Shown here in pieces: positions 17,841 to 26,903 of a stretch of DNA of 47,356 nucleotides. Both the position numbers and the translations under genes were made by a program. The DNA comes from Peribacillus saganii (GTDB taxonomy: Bacteria > Bacillota > Bacilli > Bacillales > DSM-1321): positions 1 through 47,356 of the forward strand of contig NZ_QVTE01000044.1 of NCBI RefSeq assembly GCF_003429095.1. The letters run 5' to 3'. How positions within the stretch are numbered: the first letter of the stretch is position 1; the number at the start of each line of letters is the position of its first letter. Below the pieces are notes generated by a model that was not told the DNA's origin, made no database searches, and worked only from the letters and a program-made list of their open reading frames with translations.

Positions 17841-17887
17841 CTTTCCCGCCTCCTCATTATGAGTTTCCCCTAAAAAAACATACCTCA

Positions 17888-18178
17888 TGCAAGAAAAGCG
17901 GAAGCGCCATGACAAAAGGAACGTCGACTAAGTTCTGGCACGTCCTGTGCCAAACGTCGACGCCAGCACGTCCTGTGCAAGTCCGGCAAGCATAAGACAA
18001 GCACTGACAGAAGGCGCCTTTTGCCTTCCGAAGTGATTGGCTTATGACCTCGAGGCCGACTAAGTTCGCCACGTCCTGTGGCAACGTCGGCACTAGCACG
18101 TCCTGTGCGTCGGGGCTGGGCGCTGGAGCTAGACATCAGCACTTGTTGAAAAAGTTATACTTTCTTATCTAGGTTGCA
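17888..18178. repeat. Structured intergenic repeat, copy C (most complete)
   Basis: The reference copy. The left end is GCAAGAAAAGCGGAAGCGCC. Module 1 is GTCGACTAAGTTCTGGCACG, TCCT, then GTGCCAAACGTCGAC, a nested hairpin. A spacer CAAGTCCGGCAAGCATAAGA follows, and then AGAAGGCGCCTTTTGCCTTC, also a hairpin. Module 2 is GGCCGACTAAGTTCGCCACG, TCCT, then GTGGCAACGTCGGC. The right end is GGGCGCTGGAGCTAGACATC followed by AAAAAGTTATACTTTCTTATCTA. The left GCGCC and right GGCGC ends are complementary. It has no open reading frame typical of a transposase. Confidence 0.8.
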
Positions 18179-18280
18179 AAAGCCTAAACTGCCCATTTCC
18201 CACTGTATCAGCAGGTACTAGCTTAAACCCATCATAACTTCTTCCTATGAAGATACCAGATCCGGATAGCTGTGCTAAAG

Positions 18281-18326
18281 AAAAAGCCCCTTATGGCGTG
18301 TACTTTCACACTCATAAGGGGCTTTT
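18281..18326 (-). terminator. Terminator after cshA
   Basis: Arms AAAAGCCCCTTATG and CATAAGGGGCTTTT with a 20-base loop, giving T-runs on both strands. Confidence 0.85.
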
Positions 18327-18357
18327 CGCAGAAAACATCGTTATATTAACTTACCAA

Positions 18358-19818
18358 TTATTTACTAGTTCTTTCTCTTCTTTGGCCCGTACTCCGGCTT
18401 CTCTTGTTTCCATAATCCTTACGCCCCTGAGGAGATGTGCTTCGTCCATTGCGTTGACGGTTGGATGAAGACGAAGACCTGTTGCGGTCTCTTCTCATTG
18501 GCATTGGAGCTTCCTCGGTCAATTTCACCGGAGTGCTATCCGGCTCTTTTGTCAGCAATTTAAGAACAGATGCTACCAGGTCGCTTGCGGAATACTTCTG
18601 TAATAGTTCATCAGCGGTAGAAGTATATAAGCTTAAATCTTCCTGTTCCACAGTAGAGATGATTTTGTCAGTAACAGCTTTTTGCTGTCCTTCCAATGCT
18701 TCACTCAACGTTGGAGCCTTCATTTTAATCATGCGTTTCTTGGTTGTGTTTTCAACCGCATTAAGCTGGCCTCTTTCTCTTGGTGTTACAAAAGTAACCG
18801 CCATTCCCTTTTTCCCAGCTCTTCCTGTACGTCCAATACGGTGAACGTAGCTTTCAGGATCCTGCGGGATATCGAAATTGTAAACGTGGGTCACACCGGA
18901 AATATCAAGTCCGCGAGCAGCTACGTCTGTTGCTACAAGCACATCAATGCTGCCTTCTTTAAATTTCTTTAAAACAGACAAACGCTTAGCCTGGCTTAGG
19001 TCACCATGAATTCCTTCAGCCATGTAGCCCCGGATATTCAATGCTGATGAAAGTTCGTCAACCCTTCTCTTTGTACGGCCAAATACAATCGCAAGTTCAG
19101 GCGTTTGAATATCAAGCAAGCGCGCAAGAGTATCAAACTTTTCACCTTCACGAAGCTCTAAATAGTATTGTTCAATGCTTGAAACAGTCATTTCCTTAGC
19201 TTTCACTTTAACAAGCTTAGGGTCTCTCATGAACTTTTCAGCAATTTTACGGATTGGGTCAGGCATCGTAGCCGAGAAAAGAAGTGTCTGCCTTTCTTCC
19301 GGAACATTTGAAAGGATAGATTCAATATCCTCAATAAAGCCCATATTGAGCATTTCATCTGCTTCATCCAAAACAACTGTTGATACTTCACCCAAACGGA
19401 TGTTTTTACGGTTGATATGGTCAATGAGTCTTCCGGGAGTTCCAACGATAATATGGGGTTTCTTCTTTAGTGCACGGATTTGACGGTCAATGTCCTGTCC
19501 GCCATAAACCGCCAGCACGCGAGCGCGCTTGCCATAGCCAAGCTTAAATAGCTCTTCCGAAACCTGAATTGCAAGTTCACGTGTCGGGGCAATAACGATA
19601 CCCTGAACGTGATCGGCTTTGATATCGATTTTTTCCATTAGCGGAATACCAAATGCTGCTGTTTTTCCAGTTCCTGTCTGTGCCTGTCCAATAATATCCG
19701 ATCCTTCAAGTGCAAGCGGAATGGTTTGGGCTTGTATTGGAGTTGCCTCCTCAAATCCCATTTTTTCAATTGATTTCATCGATGACTTATCAAGTCCTAA
19801 TTCGCTGAATAATGCCAA
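18358..19818 (-). CDS. cshA: DEAD-box RNA helicase CshA
   Basis: A 486-residue ATP-dependent RNA helicase. Motifs in order: Q motif ([14 protein letters not shown], near 23), Walker A AQTGTGKT (near 45), [20 protein letters not shown] in VLDEADEML (near 152), [14 protein letters not shown] and [11 protein letters not shown] basic, serine- and arginine-rich tail (about 440-486) is typical of CshA and binds RNA. CshA works in ribosome assembly and mRNA decay, especially in the cold. The start is TTG at 19818, with AAAGGAG ten bases upstream. A leader of about 390 nt with several hairpins lies upstream. Confidence 0.94.
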   Translation of the reverse strand: MALFSELGLDKSSMKSIEKMGFEEATPIQAQTIPLALEGSDIIGQAQTGTGKTAAFGIPLMEKIDIKADHVQGIVIAPTRELAIQVSEELFKLGYGKRARVLAVYGGQDIDRQIRALKKKPHIIVGTPGRLIDHINRKNIRLGEVSTVVLDEADEMLNMGFIEDIESILSNVPEERQTLLFSATMPDPIRKIAEKFMRDPKLVKVKAKEMTVSSIEQYYLELREGEKFDTLARLLDIQTPELAIVFGRTKRRVDELSSALNIRGYMAEGIHGDLSQAKRLSVLKKFKEGSIDVLVATDVAARGLDISGVTHVYNFDIPQDPESYVHRIGRTGRAGKKGMAVTFVTPRERGQLNAVENTTKKRMIKMKAPTLSEALEGQQKAVTDKIISTVEQEDLSLYTSTADELLQKYSASDLVASVLKLLTKEPDSTPVKLTEEAPMPMRRDRNRSSSSSNRQRNGRSTSPQGRKDYGNKRSRSTGQRRERTSK

Positions 19819-20213
19819 GTTATACCTACTCCTTTAATTGTTTTATTGTGTATATCTTTAGAAAAAGCTTTCTCATTATGTGCCTTATGAATAAAGTGAA
19901 ACCTGATCAGCGGGAGACTGCCGCCCCTTTAATCTGAGAAAAGCTTCAGCCTTTTGGTTACCCTTAATGGTACCGCCATGCAGCGCCTGAGGGCAACTGC
20001 GCCAAAGTTCCTAACGTAGCCAGGCTAAACTACCTGACTGCACAAATAAAACTTGGCCAGCGCCAAGCTTTTTCATACACAAAATAGGCCCTGCACAAAC
20101 TGAGGGAAACACTTCCCCAGTAAATATTTCCAAACTTCCTATAGTCTAATAAATGCTGCTTACGAGCAGATTATATATTCAAGACACGAGGCCTATTTTA
20201 TCCGAAAGTAATT
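19819..20213 (-). promoter_or_regulatory. Long structured 5' leader of cshA (unknown RNA)
   Basis: A possible start is about 20213, just after a TATAAT at 20221-20226 (minus strand); the matching -35 is poor. The first about 120 nt are enclosed by a 10-bp stem, 20190-20199 with 20081-20090. Inside are hairpins CTGCT/AGCAG and CTGGGGAA/TTTCCCTCAG, giving a three-way junction. A terminator-like hairpin (20043-20070) follows directly. A further about 220 nt holds hairpins such as CAGGTAGTTTAGCCTG. The layout is like a riboswitch plus expression platform, but I match it to no known class. Confidence 0.5.
20043..20070 (-). terminator. Internal terminator-like hairpin in the cshA leader
   Basis: On the minus strand CTTGGC, loop GCTG, GCCAAG is followed by TTTTATTT. 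It lies about 225 bases before the cshA start codon, so it could act as an attenuator. Confidence 0.55.
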
Positions 20214-20450
20214 TATCCAAATTATAAAGCTGTAAATGTAACGGAAATCTCTTTCAAAAGACATGATGGAATTGAATTAATCCCTACTCGAGCCAGAAAA
20301 ATTCTGAGAACATCAAGCTTTGGCAATTTTGCCATATGAAGTATGTTACCATTTTAACAAACCTAATGCAATAAAGGAAAACTTTTCATCTAAACTACTT
20401 ACTTGTTTTCAGTATTCCCCACTCTGGTAATCCCCATTCATTTGATTACT

Positions 20451-21200
20451 CTATTGATGGGTTATGAAGAAGTTACGGTTATTCTTTTCCCAATCTGGTT
20501 CGGATTGTGCATTAGACCGAAGCAAAAATTCAAGTATTTCGCAAAAAAGCGTTTTATTTTCCTCACAATGGCAAATCAAATGTTTTGCCTTTTCTACTAG
20601 CCGGAGCTCCTTTTCAGGAGAGCTGATATTTTCGAATAGAAAAAGTGCGCTTTTGGGAGGAACAATGCCATCATCTTTGCCTTGAGCAATGAAAGTAGGG
20701 ATCCTAATCTCCCGGAATACCGAGCGGTTTGCTGCTACTAGCAGACGAAATTGATATGCCGCCGTAATCGGCGTTTTTAGCATTTTATTCTTATACCGAA
20801 AATAAAGCTCGTTCTGCCTTAATTTCCCGTTCCAAGCATCTTTTACCATCTCCATTGAATCAAAAACAAGCTGGCGGGGGTTTATATACCTTGCAGCCGC
20901 ACTCAAAAGCACCAGCTTTTTCACAGGATATTTCGCTGCCAGGTAGCAAGCGATGACTCCGCCCATTGAAAAACCAATTAAAAAGACCGTTTCACATTCC
21001 TCCAAAAGAGATTGAAGGGCCTGTTCTGCACAATCAACCCATTCTGTATATCGGACTCCTTTTAAAGAACCGTTCTCCCCATGGCCTGGCAATGTGGGCA
21101 CAACGAATTTCCAGTCTGTATGATTACCCAGAAATTCCGCAAGTGGATTAACTTCAAAAGGGGAGCCTGTGAAACCATGGATACATAAACAGCCATTCAT
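20451..21200 (-). CDS. Alpha/beta-hydrolase, carboxylesterase type
   Basis: A 249-residue alpha/beta hydrolase. The nucleophile is in GFSMGG (near 75), an oxyanion-region motif CIHGFTGSP is at the N-terminus, the acid is probably in GKDDGIVPP (near 178), and the histidine in KAKHLICH (near 208). The pattern is close to the small monoglyceride lipase/Est30 carboxylesterase family. The natural substrate cannot be read from sequence. GGGGGATGAAAG precedes the ATG. The gene is divergent from the lipid kinase at 21399. A second enzyme of this family is at 33051, but the two differ clearly. Confidence 0.82.
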   Translation of the reverse strand: MNGCLCIHGFTGSPFEVNPLAEFLGNHTDWKFVVPTLPGHGENGSLKGVRYTEWVDCAEQALQSLLEECETVFLIGFSMGGVIACYLAAKYPVKKLVLLSAAARYINPRQLVFDSMEMVKDAWNGKLRQNELYFRYKNKMLKTPITAAYQFRLLVAANRSVFREIRIPTFIAQGKDDGIVPPKSALFLFENISSPEKELRLVEKAKHLICHCEENKTLFCEILEFLLRSNAQSEPDWEKNNRNFFITHQ

Positions 21201-21334
21201 CTTTCATCCCCCATTAAAACTACTATATATTCATTATTATACCCATGGCACAGAGCCAAAAACAAAATCCGCCCTAAAAAAGCAGATTGAACTAGAACAA
21301 TCGAGATCAGGATATATTCTGGACAATTATACTT

Positions 21335-21360
21335 GTTTAATTAACAAGGAAAAGAGGTAA
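21335..21360 (+). promoter_or_regulatory. Possible SigB promoter before the lipid kinase
   Basis: GTTTAA, 14 bases, AGGTAA. The -35 is perfect for SigB, the -10 has one mismatch at its first G. It lies about 40 bp before the start codon at 21399. Confidence 0.35.
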
Positions 21361-21398
21361 CTTCGGTACATAGACTTTTTTACCGGAGGCAATATGTT

Positions 21399-22292
21399 AT
21401 GAAAAAAGCGATGGTTATCATAAATCCATCTTCGGGAAAAGAAAAGTCCCGTCAATATCTACCCCATCTACAAGAGGTTTTGCAGCCTTTCTATAATGAG
21501 CTGGCCATCAAGGAAACACAGAAAGAAGGAGATGCGGTTTCCTTTGCAAAGGAAGCATGTATGAATAAGTATGAAGCTGTTATAACAATGGGTGGAGACG
21601 GAACAATAAGCGAAACCATAAATGGTCTTGGTGAGCAGGAGCATGTCCCTGCATTGGGAATCATTCCGTTCGGCACCATTAATGATTTTGCCCGCGCACT
21701 CCATATCCCATTAGAACCTATAGCGGCCATTGATTTATTATCAAAACAATTTATCAAAGAGGTGGATATCGGAAAAATAAATAATGGTTACTTCATGAAT
21801 GTATTAGCGATCGGGGCAATTGCAGAAGCGTCCTATACAGTTACTGCTGACCAGAAAACAAAGCTTGGTCCAATTGCTTATTTTGTTGAAGGAGTAAAGG
21901 CTCTCATCAGGAAAACTCCTTTTGAATTCAGAATTGAGCATGATAGCGGTGCTTGGGAAGGGAAAGCATATTTAATGGTTGCTGCCCTGACCAACTCCGT
22001 AGGGGGCTTTGAATCTCTTGAGCCTAACGCTGAAGTCAATGACGGAAAACTCCACGTCTTCATTATTAAAGAGATTTCATTCCAAAAAATTTTTAAAATT
22101 ATCCCAAGCCTGCTTAAAGGCGAACTGAAACACAATGACCAAGTTGAATATATCAGAACATCGCGCCTGGCAGTCACCTCACCTGAAAAGTTAGCCGTAA
22201 ATATTGATGGCGATGAGGGAGTTCTTTTGCCAATACAGGTCCAAGTCCTAAAAAACCATTTATCCGTCTTTGTCCCACCGCTCCGGGAATAA
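21399..22292 (+). CDS. Diacylglycerol kinase-family lipid kinase (BmrU/YerQ-like)
   Basis: A 297-residue DAGK-catalytic-domain protein. It shows VIINPSSGK at the N-terminus, the nucleotide-binding MGGDGTISETINGL (near 64), GIIPFGTINDFARAL and a C-terminal NIDGDEG. Enzymes of this family phosphorylate diacylglycerol or similar lipids at the membrane. Length equals that of B. subtilis BmrU. GGAGG lies nine bases before the ATG. A paralogue is at 31660-32565 on the other strand. Which lipid it uses is not decided by the sequence. Confidence 0.86.
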   Translation: MKKAMVIINPSSGKEKSRQYLPHLQEVLQPFYNELAIKETQKEGDAVSFAKEACMNKYEAVITMGGDGTISETINGLGEQEHVPALGIIPFGTINDFARALHIPLEPIAAIDLLSKQFIKEVDIGKINNGYFMNVLAIGAIAEASYTVTADQKTKLGPIAYFVEGVKALIRKTPFEFRIEHDSGAWEGKAYLMVAALTNSVGGFESLEPNAEVNDGKLHVFIIKEISFQKIFKIIPSLLKGELKHNDQVEYIRTSRLAVTSPEKLAVNIDGDEGVLLPIQVQVLKNHLSVFVPPLRE

Positions 22293-22333
22293 TATAGGTT
22301 TCTTCATTTAAATTACCTTCGCTATCATTATGA

Positions 22334-22370
22334 ATTAAGCCTGCCGGGCTTCGATGAGCAGGCTTAATTT
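22334..22370 (+). terminator. Terminator after the lipid kinase
   Basis: ATTAAGCCTGC and GCAGGCTTAAT form a stem followed by TTGTTT; both strands are usable, so it may also end leftward transcripts from the MCP remnant. Confidence 0.7.
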
Positions 22371-22407
22371 GTTTACTAAGTGGGCACAAATTGGTCCAGC
22401 TTGCATC

Positions 22408-22800
22408 TCAGCCCCCTTTGAATTTATCAGCCAGTTCTTTATTTAAGCAGCTAAGCTGCCCAGCTATTTCAGCAATTTCAGCAATTTGGATGGATGCCTT
22501 TGTAATTTCTTCAAATGTTCTTCTTAAGTCATCGAAAATTGATCCAAAATTGCCTATTCTAAAATCGCTCATTTTAACACTATTCACCGAGTTATCCAGG
22601 ATTCCAATGATATTTTTGTTGATTTTCTCGAACAAGCTTATCTCTCCCACGATAACTTGAAAGCTTTCCTCAAACTTTTCAATCGTTTTCTGGACAGACA
22701 AAATCTAACTTTGAATATGATCGAGTGCATCTTCCGTCTGATGTGCCAGGTTTCTGACTTCCTGGGCAACGACCGAGAAACCTCTTCGATAATAAGTCTT
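22408..22800 (-). pseudogene. Remnant of a methyl-accepting chemotaxis protein
   Basis: Reading the minus strand from 22800 gives RGFSVVAQEVRNLAHQTEDA, then LDHIQS, a TAG stop, then ILSVQKTIEKFEESFQVIVG and about 80 more residues to a stop at 22408. GFSVVAQEVRNLA is the hairpin tip of the MCP signalling domain, which is its most conserved part. The N-terminal sensor, membrane parts and first half of the signalling coil are absent, and the frame has an internal stop. The remaining 97-codon open frame after the stop is therefore a fragment, not a gene. It lies directly downstream of murF. Confidence 0.75.
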
Positions 22801-22835
22801 TATAAATGTTTAACCATCGCGGACGTTCAGCTTGA

Positions 22836-24224
22836 TTAGGATTGGCTGCTGAGTTTATGCGCGACCTCTTCCAGCTTCATCCCCCTAGATCCTTTAACAA
22901 GCACAAGGTCACCTGAGGAGACATGCTTTTTCAATTCTTCAACCAATTCTCCCTTATCATTGAACGCGAAAACATTTTCTGCAGAAAAGTGATTTTTCGC
23001 ACCTTCTGCAATTAGGCGGCCCAGTCTCCCAAACGTAAACACTTTATTAATTTGGGCAGGATTGATTTCCTCTCCTAGCTTATAATGAAACTGCTCTTCC
23101 TCAGGGCCAAGCTCCAGCATATCCGCAAGCACTGCAATTTTATTGCCAAATCCAGTAAGTTCCCCGACCAAATCAATTGCCGCCTTCATGGAAGTCGGGC
23201 TTGCATTATAGGCATCGTTGATAATTTTCTCCCCATTTAGCCCTTCTACCATTTCCATTCTCATACTAGTTAATTGGATATTATTTAACCCGTCCTGAAG
23301 TTTGGTTTCTTCTACATCAAGCGTTCTGGCTGCAGCGATAGCAGCGATCGCATTCAATACATTGTGTGTCCCAAGGACCGAAATAGTAAACTCCTCTTTG
23401 TTGTCGTTCAAAGAAAAAACAGTGTGATCCTGACCGGTTTGGATATTTACAGGATAAATGTCATTGTTTTCTCCCTTCCCGAAGGAAATTGTCTGGAAGT
23501 GCCGTTCTTCAACAGAAGATTCCAGCTTGTCTCTCAGCAAAGGTTCATCACCGTGATAAATAACTGTACCGCCGGCTTGGAGTCCTGATATGATTTCGAG
23601 CTTCGCCTGCGCAATTCCTTCGCGTGACCCGAGATCTAGCAGATGGGCTTCCCCAATATTTGTAATGATTACCACATTCGGCCGGGCAAGCTTTGATAGA
23701 AGCTCAATTTCTCCGCGGCCGCTCATCCCCATTTCCAATACGGCAATTTCAGTTTCCTCATCCATGCCTAGCATTGTCAACGGCAGACCGATATGGTTAT
23801 TAAAATTCCCATTTGTCTTATGAACTTTATAAGTAGTCCCAAGTAAAGAAGCAGTCATATCCTTTGTTGTGGTTTTTCCGTTGCTTCCCGTAATGCCAAC
23901 AATTTTCAATGAAAGCTGATCGCGGTAATTCTTCGCTAGCTGCTGCAAGGCTTGCAATGTATTTTCCACCAAAATAATTGGCTGCCCCGCAGGAGGATTA
24001 GGCACGTCCTTCTGCCATAAAGATGCGGCTGCCCCTTGGGAAATTGCCCGTTCAACATATTGATGTCCATCAACATTTTCCCCTTTAAATGGGATAAATA
24101 AGTTGCCGGCACCAATGCTTCGGCTATCAATGGAGACACCCGTTACCTCCACTGACTGAAAAGCGCTTATATCATTTAATCCGCCAGCCATTTCATGTAC
24201 TTGTGCTAATGTCCTTTTTATCAT
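22836..24224 (-). CDS. murF: UDP-N-acetylmuramoyl-tripeptide-D-alanyl-D-alanine ligase
   Basis: A 462-residue Mur ligase that adds D-Ala-D-Ala to UDP-MurNAc-tripeptide in the cytoplasm. The ATP site is GITGSNGKTTTKDM (near 112), followed by NFNNHIGLPLTML, VLEMGMSGRGEI and INDAYNASPTSMKAAI. A C-terminal domain (about 320-462) binds the substrate. It follows ddl, which makes its D-Ala-D-Ala substrate, with 180 bp between them and a strong hairpin there. Family length is normal. Confidence 0.95.
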   Translation of the reverse strand: MIKRTLAQVHEMAGGLNDISAFQSVEVTGVSIDSRSIGAGNLFIPFKGENVDGHQYVERAISQGAAASLWQKDVPNPPAGQPIILVENTLQALQQLAKNYRDQLSLKIVGITGSNGKTTTKDMTASLLGTTYKVHKTNGNFNNHIGLPLTMLGMDEETEIAVLEMGMSGRGEIELLSKLARPNVVIITNIGEAHLLDLGSREGIAQAKLEIISGLQAGGTVIYHGDEPLLRDKLESSVEERHFQTISFGKGENNDIYPVNIQTGQDHTVFSLNDNKEEFTISVLGTHNVLNAIAAIAAARTLDVEETKLQDGLNNIQLTSMRMEMVEGLNGEKIINDAYNASPTSMKAAIDLVGELTGFGNKIAVLADMLELGPEEEQFHYKLGEEINPAQINKVFTFGRLGRLIAEGAKNHFSAENVFAFNDKGELVEELKKHVSSGDLVLVKGSRGMKLEEVAHKLSSQS

Positions 24225-24334
24225 GTTAATCCTCCTATATTCTGCTTACCGCCAATATAGCTATTTGGGCCAAGTCTATAAAACGCGGTTTCTGGATGCT
24301 CACAATTATTTATCGTACCGACGACCCTAACGAA

Positions 24335-24365
24335 GCAGAAGCTGCATTCTATATGCAGCTTCTGC
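24335..24365 (-). other. 13-bp hairpin in the ddl-murF intergenic region
   Basis: Arms GCAGAAGCTGCAT and ATGCAGCTTCTGC are perfectly complementary with a 5-base loop. No T-run follows on either strand, so it is not a typical terminator. It could protect or process the ddl-murF transcript, or be a weak terminator. Confidence 0.5.
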
Positions 24366-24405
24366 CCTGTCTATTTCCGTTTCTAGACACCCTTTGGATT
24401 ACCTG

Positions 24406-25488
24406 TTAAAAACTATGTTTAATTTTTTGTTTTTCCTGATATCGTTCTTGTGCAAGAGCAACCAGTCTCTCGATTAGCTGAGGGTATTCAACCCCTGTAT
24501 GCTTCCATAGCAACGGAAACATACTGAATGGAGTGAAACCTGGCATCGTATTTACTTCATTGATATAAACCTTTCCTTCGTTAGTTAAGAAGAAATCGGC
24601 ACGTACCAATCCTGAGCAATCAAGCGCTTTGAATGCCTTTTCGGACATTTCACTCAGTGTTTTATATTCTTCATCTGTAATTTCAGCTGGGATAACCATC
24701 GCTGTGTTCCCGTCTTCGTACTTCGCTTTATAATCATAAAAATCCTTTTTGGGGATGATTTCGCCTGCTACAGAGCATTGCGGTTCATCATTGCCCAAAA
24801 CACCGATTTCTATTTCTCTTGCAATTACACCCTCTTCAATAATAATCTTTCTATCGAATTGGAAAGCCTCTTCAAACGCAAGTTCAAGCTCCTCCAGAGT
24901 TGTGCATTTGCTTATCCCAACGCTTGACCCTAGATTGGCAGGCTTAACAAAACAAGGATAGCCTAACTCCGCTTCCACTCTTTTATAGGCTGCACTCTTA
25001 TTTTTCTCCCATTCCGAACGGATAAGCCACGTATATTTGACTTGCGGCAAACCTGCCTGGGCAAATATATTTTTCATGATTACTTTATCCATCCCAGCTG
25101 AAGATGCCAGAACACCGTTGCCCACATATGGAAGATTTAGCAGCTCGAGCATTCCCTGTACAGTTCCATCCTCACCATTGGGACCATGGAGCAGCGGAAA
25201 TATTACATCCAAACCTTGTTGACCTTCCTCATCTTTAACGGCGGGAAATAGGCTTGATCCTATAGCGGCCGATACACCTGTTGATTCTGAAAACGCAAGC
25301 TCCTTCACGCTTTCGGCCGAAGCTTCCAATTTCGGCCCATTAACCCAGGTTCCTTCCTCTGTTATGTATATCGGATGTATGTCAAACTTCTCCAAATCTA
25401 ATGCTTTAATTACCGCCAAAGCAGTTTGCAGTGATACTTTATGTTCAGCAGACTTCCCGCCATACAGCAGCCCTAATTTTGTTTTCAT
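24406..25488 (-). CDS. ddl: D-alanine-D-alanine ligase
   Basis: A 360-residue ATP-grasp enzyme. The N-terminal [35 protein letters not shown] (near 92), the ATP-grasp loop [16 protein letters not shown] and the C-terminal [17 protein letters not shown] are all standard Ddl motifs. Lys at position 2 of the terminal EVNTMPG region and the SSVG loop are intact. Start at ATG 25488 with GGAGG seven bases upstream; an open frame to 25536 is not supported by a better site. It is followed by murF. Confidence 0.95.
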   Translation of the reverse strand: MKTKLGLLYGGKSAEHKVSLQTALAVIKALDLEKFDIHPIYITEEGTWVNGPKLEASAESVKELAFSESTGVSAAIGSSLFPAVKDEEGQQGLDVIFPLLHGPNGEDGTVQGMLELLNLPYVGNGVLASSAGMDKVIMKNIFAQAGLPQVKYTWLIRSEWEKNKSAAYKRVEAELGYPCFVKPANLGSSVGISKCTTLEELELAFEEAFQFDRKIIIEEGVIAREIEIGVLGNDEPQCSVAGEIIPKKDFYDYKAKYEDGNTAMVIPAEITDEEYKTLSEMSEKAFKALDCSGLVRADFFLTNEGKVYINEVNTMPGFTPFSMFPLLWKHTGVEYPQLIERLVALAQERYQEKQKIKHSF

Positions 25489-25749
25489 GATATTACCTCC
25501 ATTGCTTATTACCCCATCAATTGTAACACTTATCATTAAAAACGAAAAAGTTTTCTATTGGCAAATTAAAAAAGCGAAGAACTGAAAGGTAAGCTGAAAA
25601 CAGCAGCAACAACCCTTCCGTTAATGCAGTAATCTGAAGGTGGCTAAATCCAGCATTAAATAAGTGCAGTTCTCCTACTCTGATAATCGAGTAAGTTCCT
25701 TATATATATATGTTTTATACAGCTCGCTCCACAACAAAAAAAGAGCAGA
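25489..25749. other. Intergenic region upstream of ddl
   Basis: No gene, repeat copy or clear promoter was recognised. The sequence is AT-rich. A run TATATATATA near 25700 is the only notable simple sequence. Confidence 0.4.
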
Positions 25750-25783
25750 AAGAAAACCTTGCTGTAAAAACAAGGTTTTCTTT
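25750..25783. terminator. Terminator after the protein at 25791
   Basis: AAGAAAACCTTG and CAAGGTTTTCTT are complementary around a 9-base loop, with T-rich 3' sides on both strands. Confidence 0.8.
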
Positions 25784-25790
25784 CTGAATC

Positions 25791-26558
25791 TTACAGTATA
25801 ATAACTGACCATTCCTGTGATTTTCGCTGATAAGTTAACTTTGCGGCAGCTGGCTGTTTTTTTATGTCATCAAAAGCATCCAGCATATCATCCATATTTA
25901 AATAGTCACCAACAACCCAAATCGGAATCTCCAATCGGTTCCGATTCTGCTGAATCCCTGCAAATGAAAACACAGCGCCCTCTTGCATTAGCCGGGAAAG
26001 CATCACCAGCACATCACTTGGAACCTGAGTATACTCATTTTTTTTCCTAATCCCAAGCCATGTTCGGTCAAGCTTAAGCAATTCCAGCTTCAGTGTGAAT
26101 AAATTTCCAACTATACCATAAAAGGAATCAATTGAGCGATAATATACTTTATTGAACCACCCATCATCATGGGCCAGATAAACAAATTGATTATTCAGCT
26201 TCCCATAGAATGGCGGATTCAAATGGTTTTTACAATGCCCCAGATAAAGCAGCTCCGCGATTTCAGGACCATCAAGCTCATCGAGTCCAATTTCTTCATC
26301 GAAATCTATCCAGCAAAAATCCCCTGAATTATTAATGTCATCCTTCACAAGCTTCGCCACATTTTCTCGCGGAATAAAATCCAGCAATGTATTCATGTTA
26401 AACTCCGCGTCTTCAGATTTTGCCTTTAGTAGTAAAATATTTTGAAGCGGGTGATTGAGTGAATATGTAAACTCACGAAAAGTCATCCCGTAGGAAAGGA
26501 CAAATCGTTCTGAAGCTTGCAGATGCAGGTATAGAATTTCTCTGGTACCGTATTTCAT
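25791..26558 (-). CDS. Conserved-type protein of unknown function, 255 aa
   Basis: I do not recognise this protein. It is 255 residues, soluble, without signal peptide or membrane segments, rather acidic and rich in Leu, Asp and Tyr. It shows no motif I can assign. It has its own terminator and is divergent from the histidine phosphatase at 26904. GGAGG lies 13 bases before the ATG. Codon use looks like the neighbours, so it appears to be a real gene. Confidence 0.75.
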   Translation of the reverse strand: MKYGTREILYLHLQASERFVLSYGMTFREFTYSLNHPLQNILLLKAKSEDAEFNMNTLLDFIPRENVAKLVKDDINNSGDFCWIDFDEEIGLDELDGPEIAELLYLGHCKNHLNPPFYGKLNNQFVYLAHDDGWFNKVYYRSIDSFYGIVGNLFTLKLELLKLDRTWLGIRKKNEYTQVPSDVLVMLSRLMQEGAVFSFAGIQQNRNRLEIPIWVVGDYLNMDDMLDAFDDIKKQPAAAKLTYQRKSQEWSVIIL

Positions 26559-26903
26559 TGTCTATAAACCTCCGGACCGGAATAGGAATCGCTTCGCAAC
26601 CGGGAAACAAATGTAAAAAAGGACTACTATATTAAGACGTTTTTCGTTCATATTTGTTACGGGTTTTCTTTCAAAATTTTAAAATTGTTAAAAAACTGAA
26701 TATTTATGGAATGTATAGACACTATTTTATCAGAAAAAAGGTAAATAAATGGAACTTTATATATCTTTGTGAAGATTATTATATTAAACAAACGAATTAG
26801 TCTCTATTATACACCGTTTCCGCCACTTTAAAATGGCTGCATCCAACCTTTTGATATCATATAGTATAATGGACAAAACTATTGAAAGGGAGCTGCCATT
26901 ACA
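26559..26903. other. AT-rich divergent intergenic region
   Basis: It separates two divergent genes. A TATAAT at 26865-26870 is the likely -10 for the phosphatase at 26904 but its -35 is weak. On the minus strand GTGTATAAT near 26810 and TTGAAA near 26675 are candidate elements for the gene at 25791. No small gene is supported. Confidence 0.35.

Noticed and set aside
19930..20010. T-box riboswitch in the cshA leader because of a GGTACC segment
   Set aside because: The T-box AGGGTGGNACCGCG bulge, specifier loop and antiterminator layout are absent, and cshA is not an amino-acid gene.
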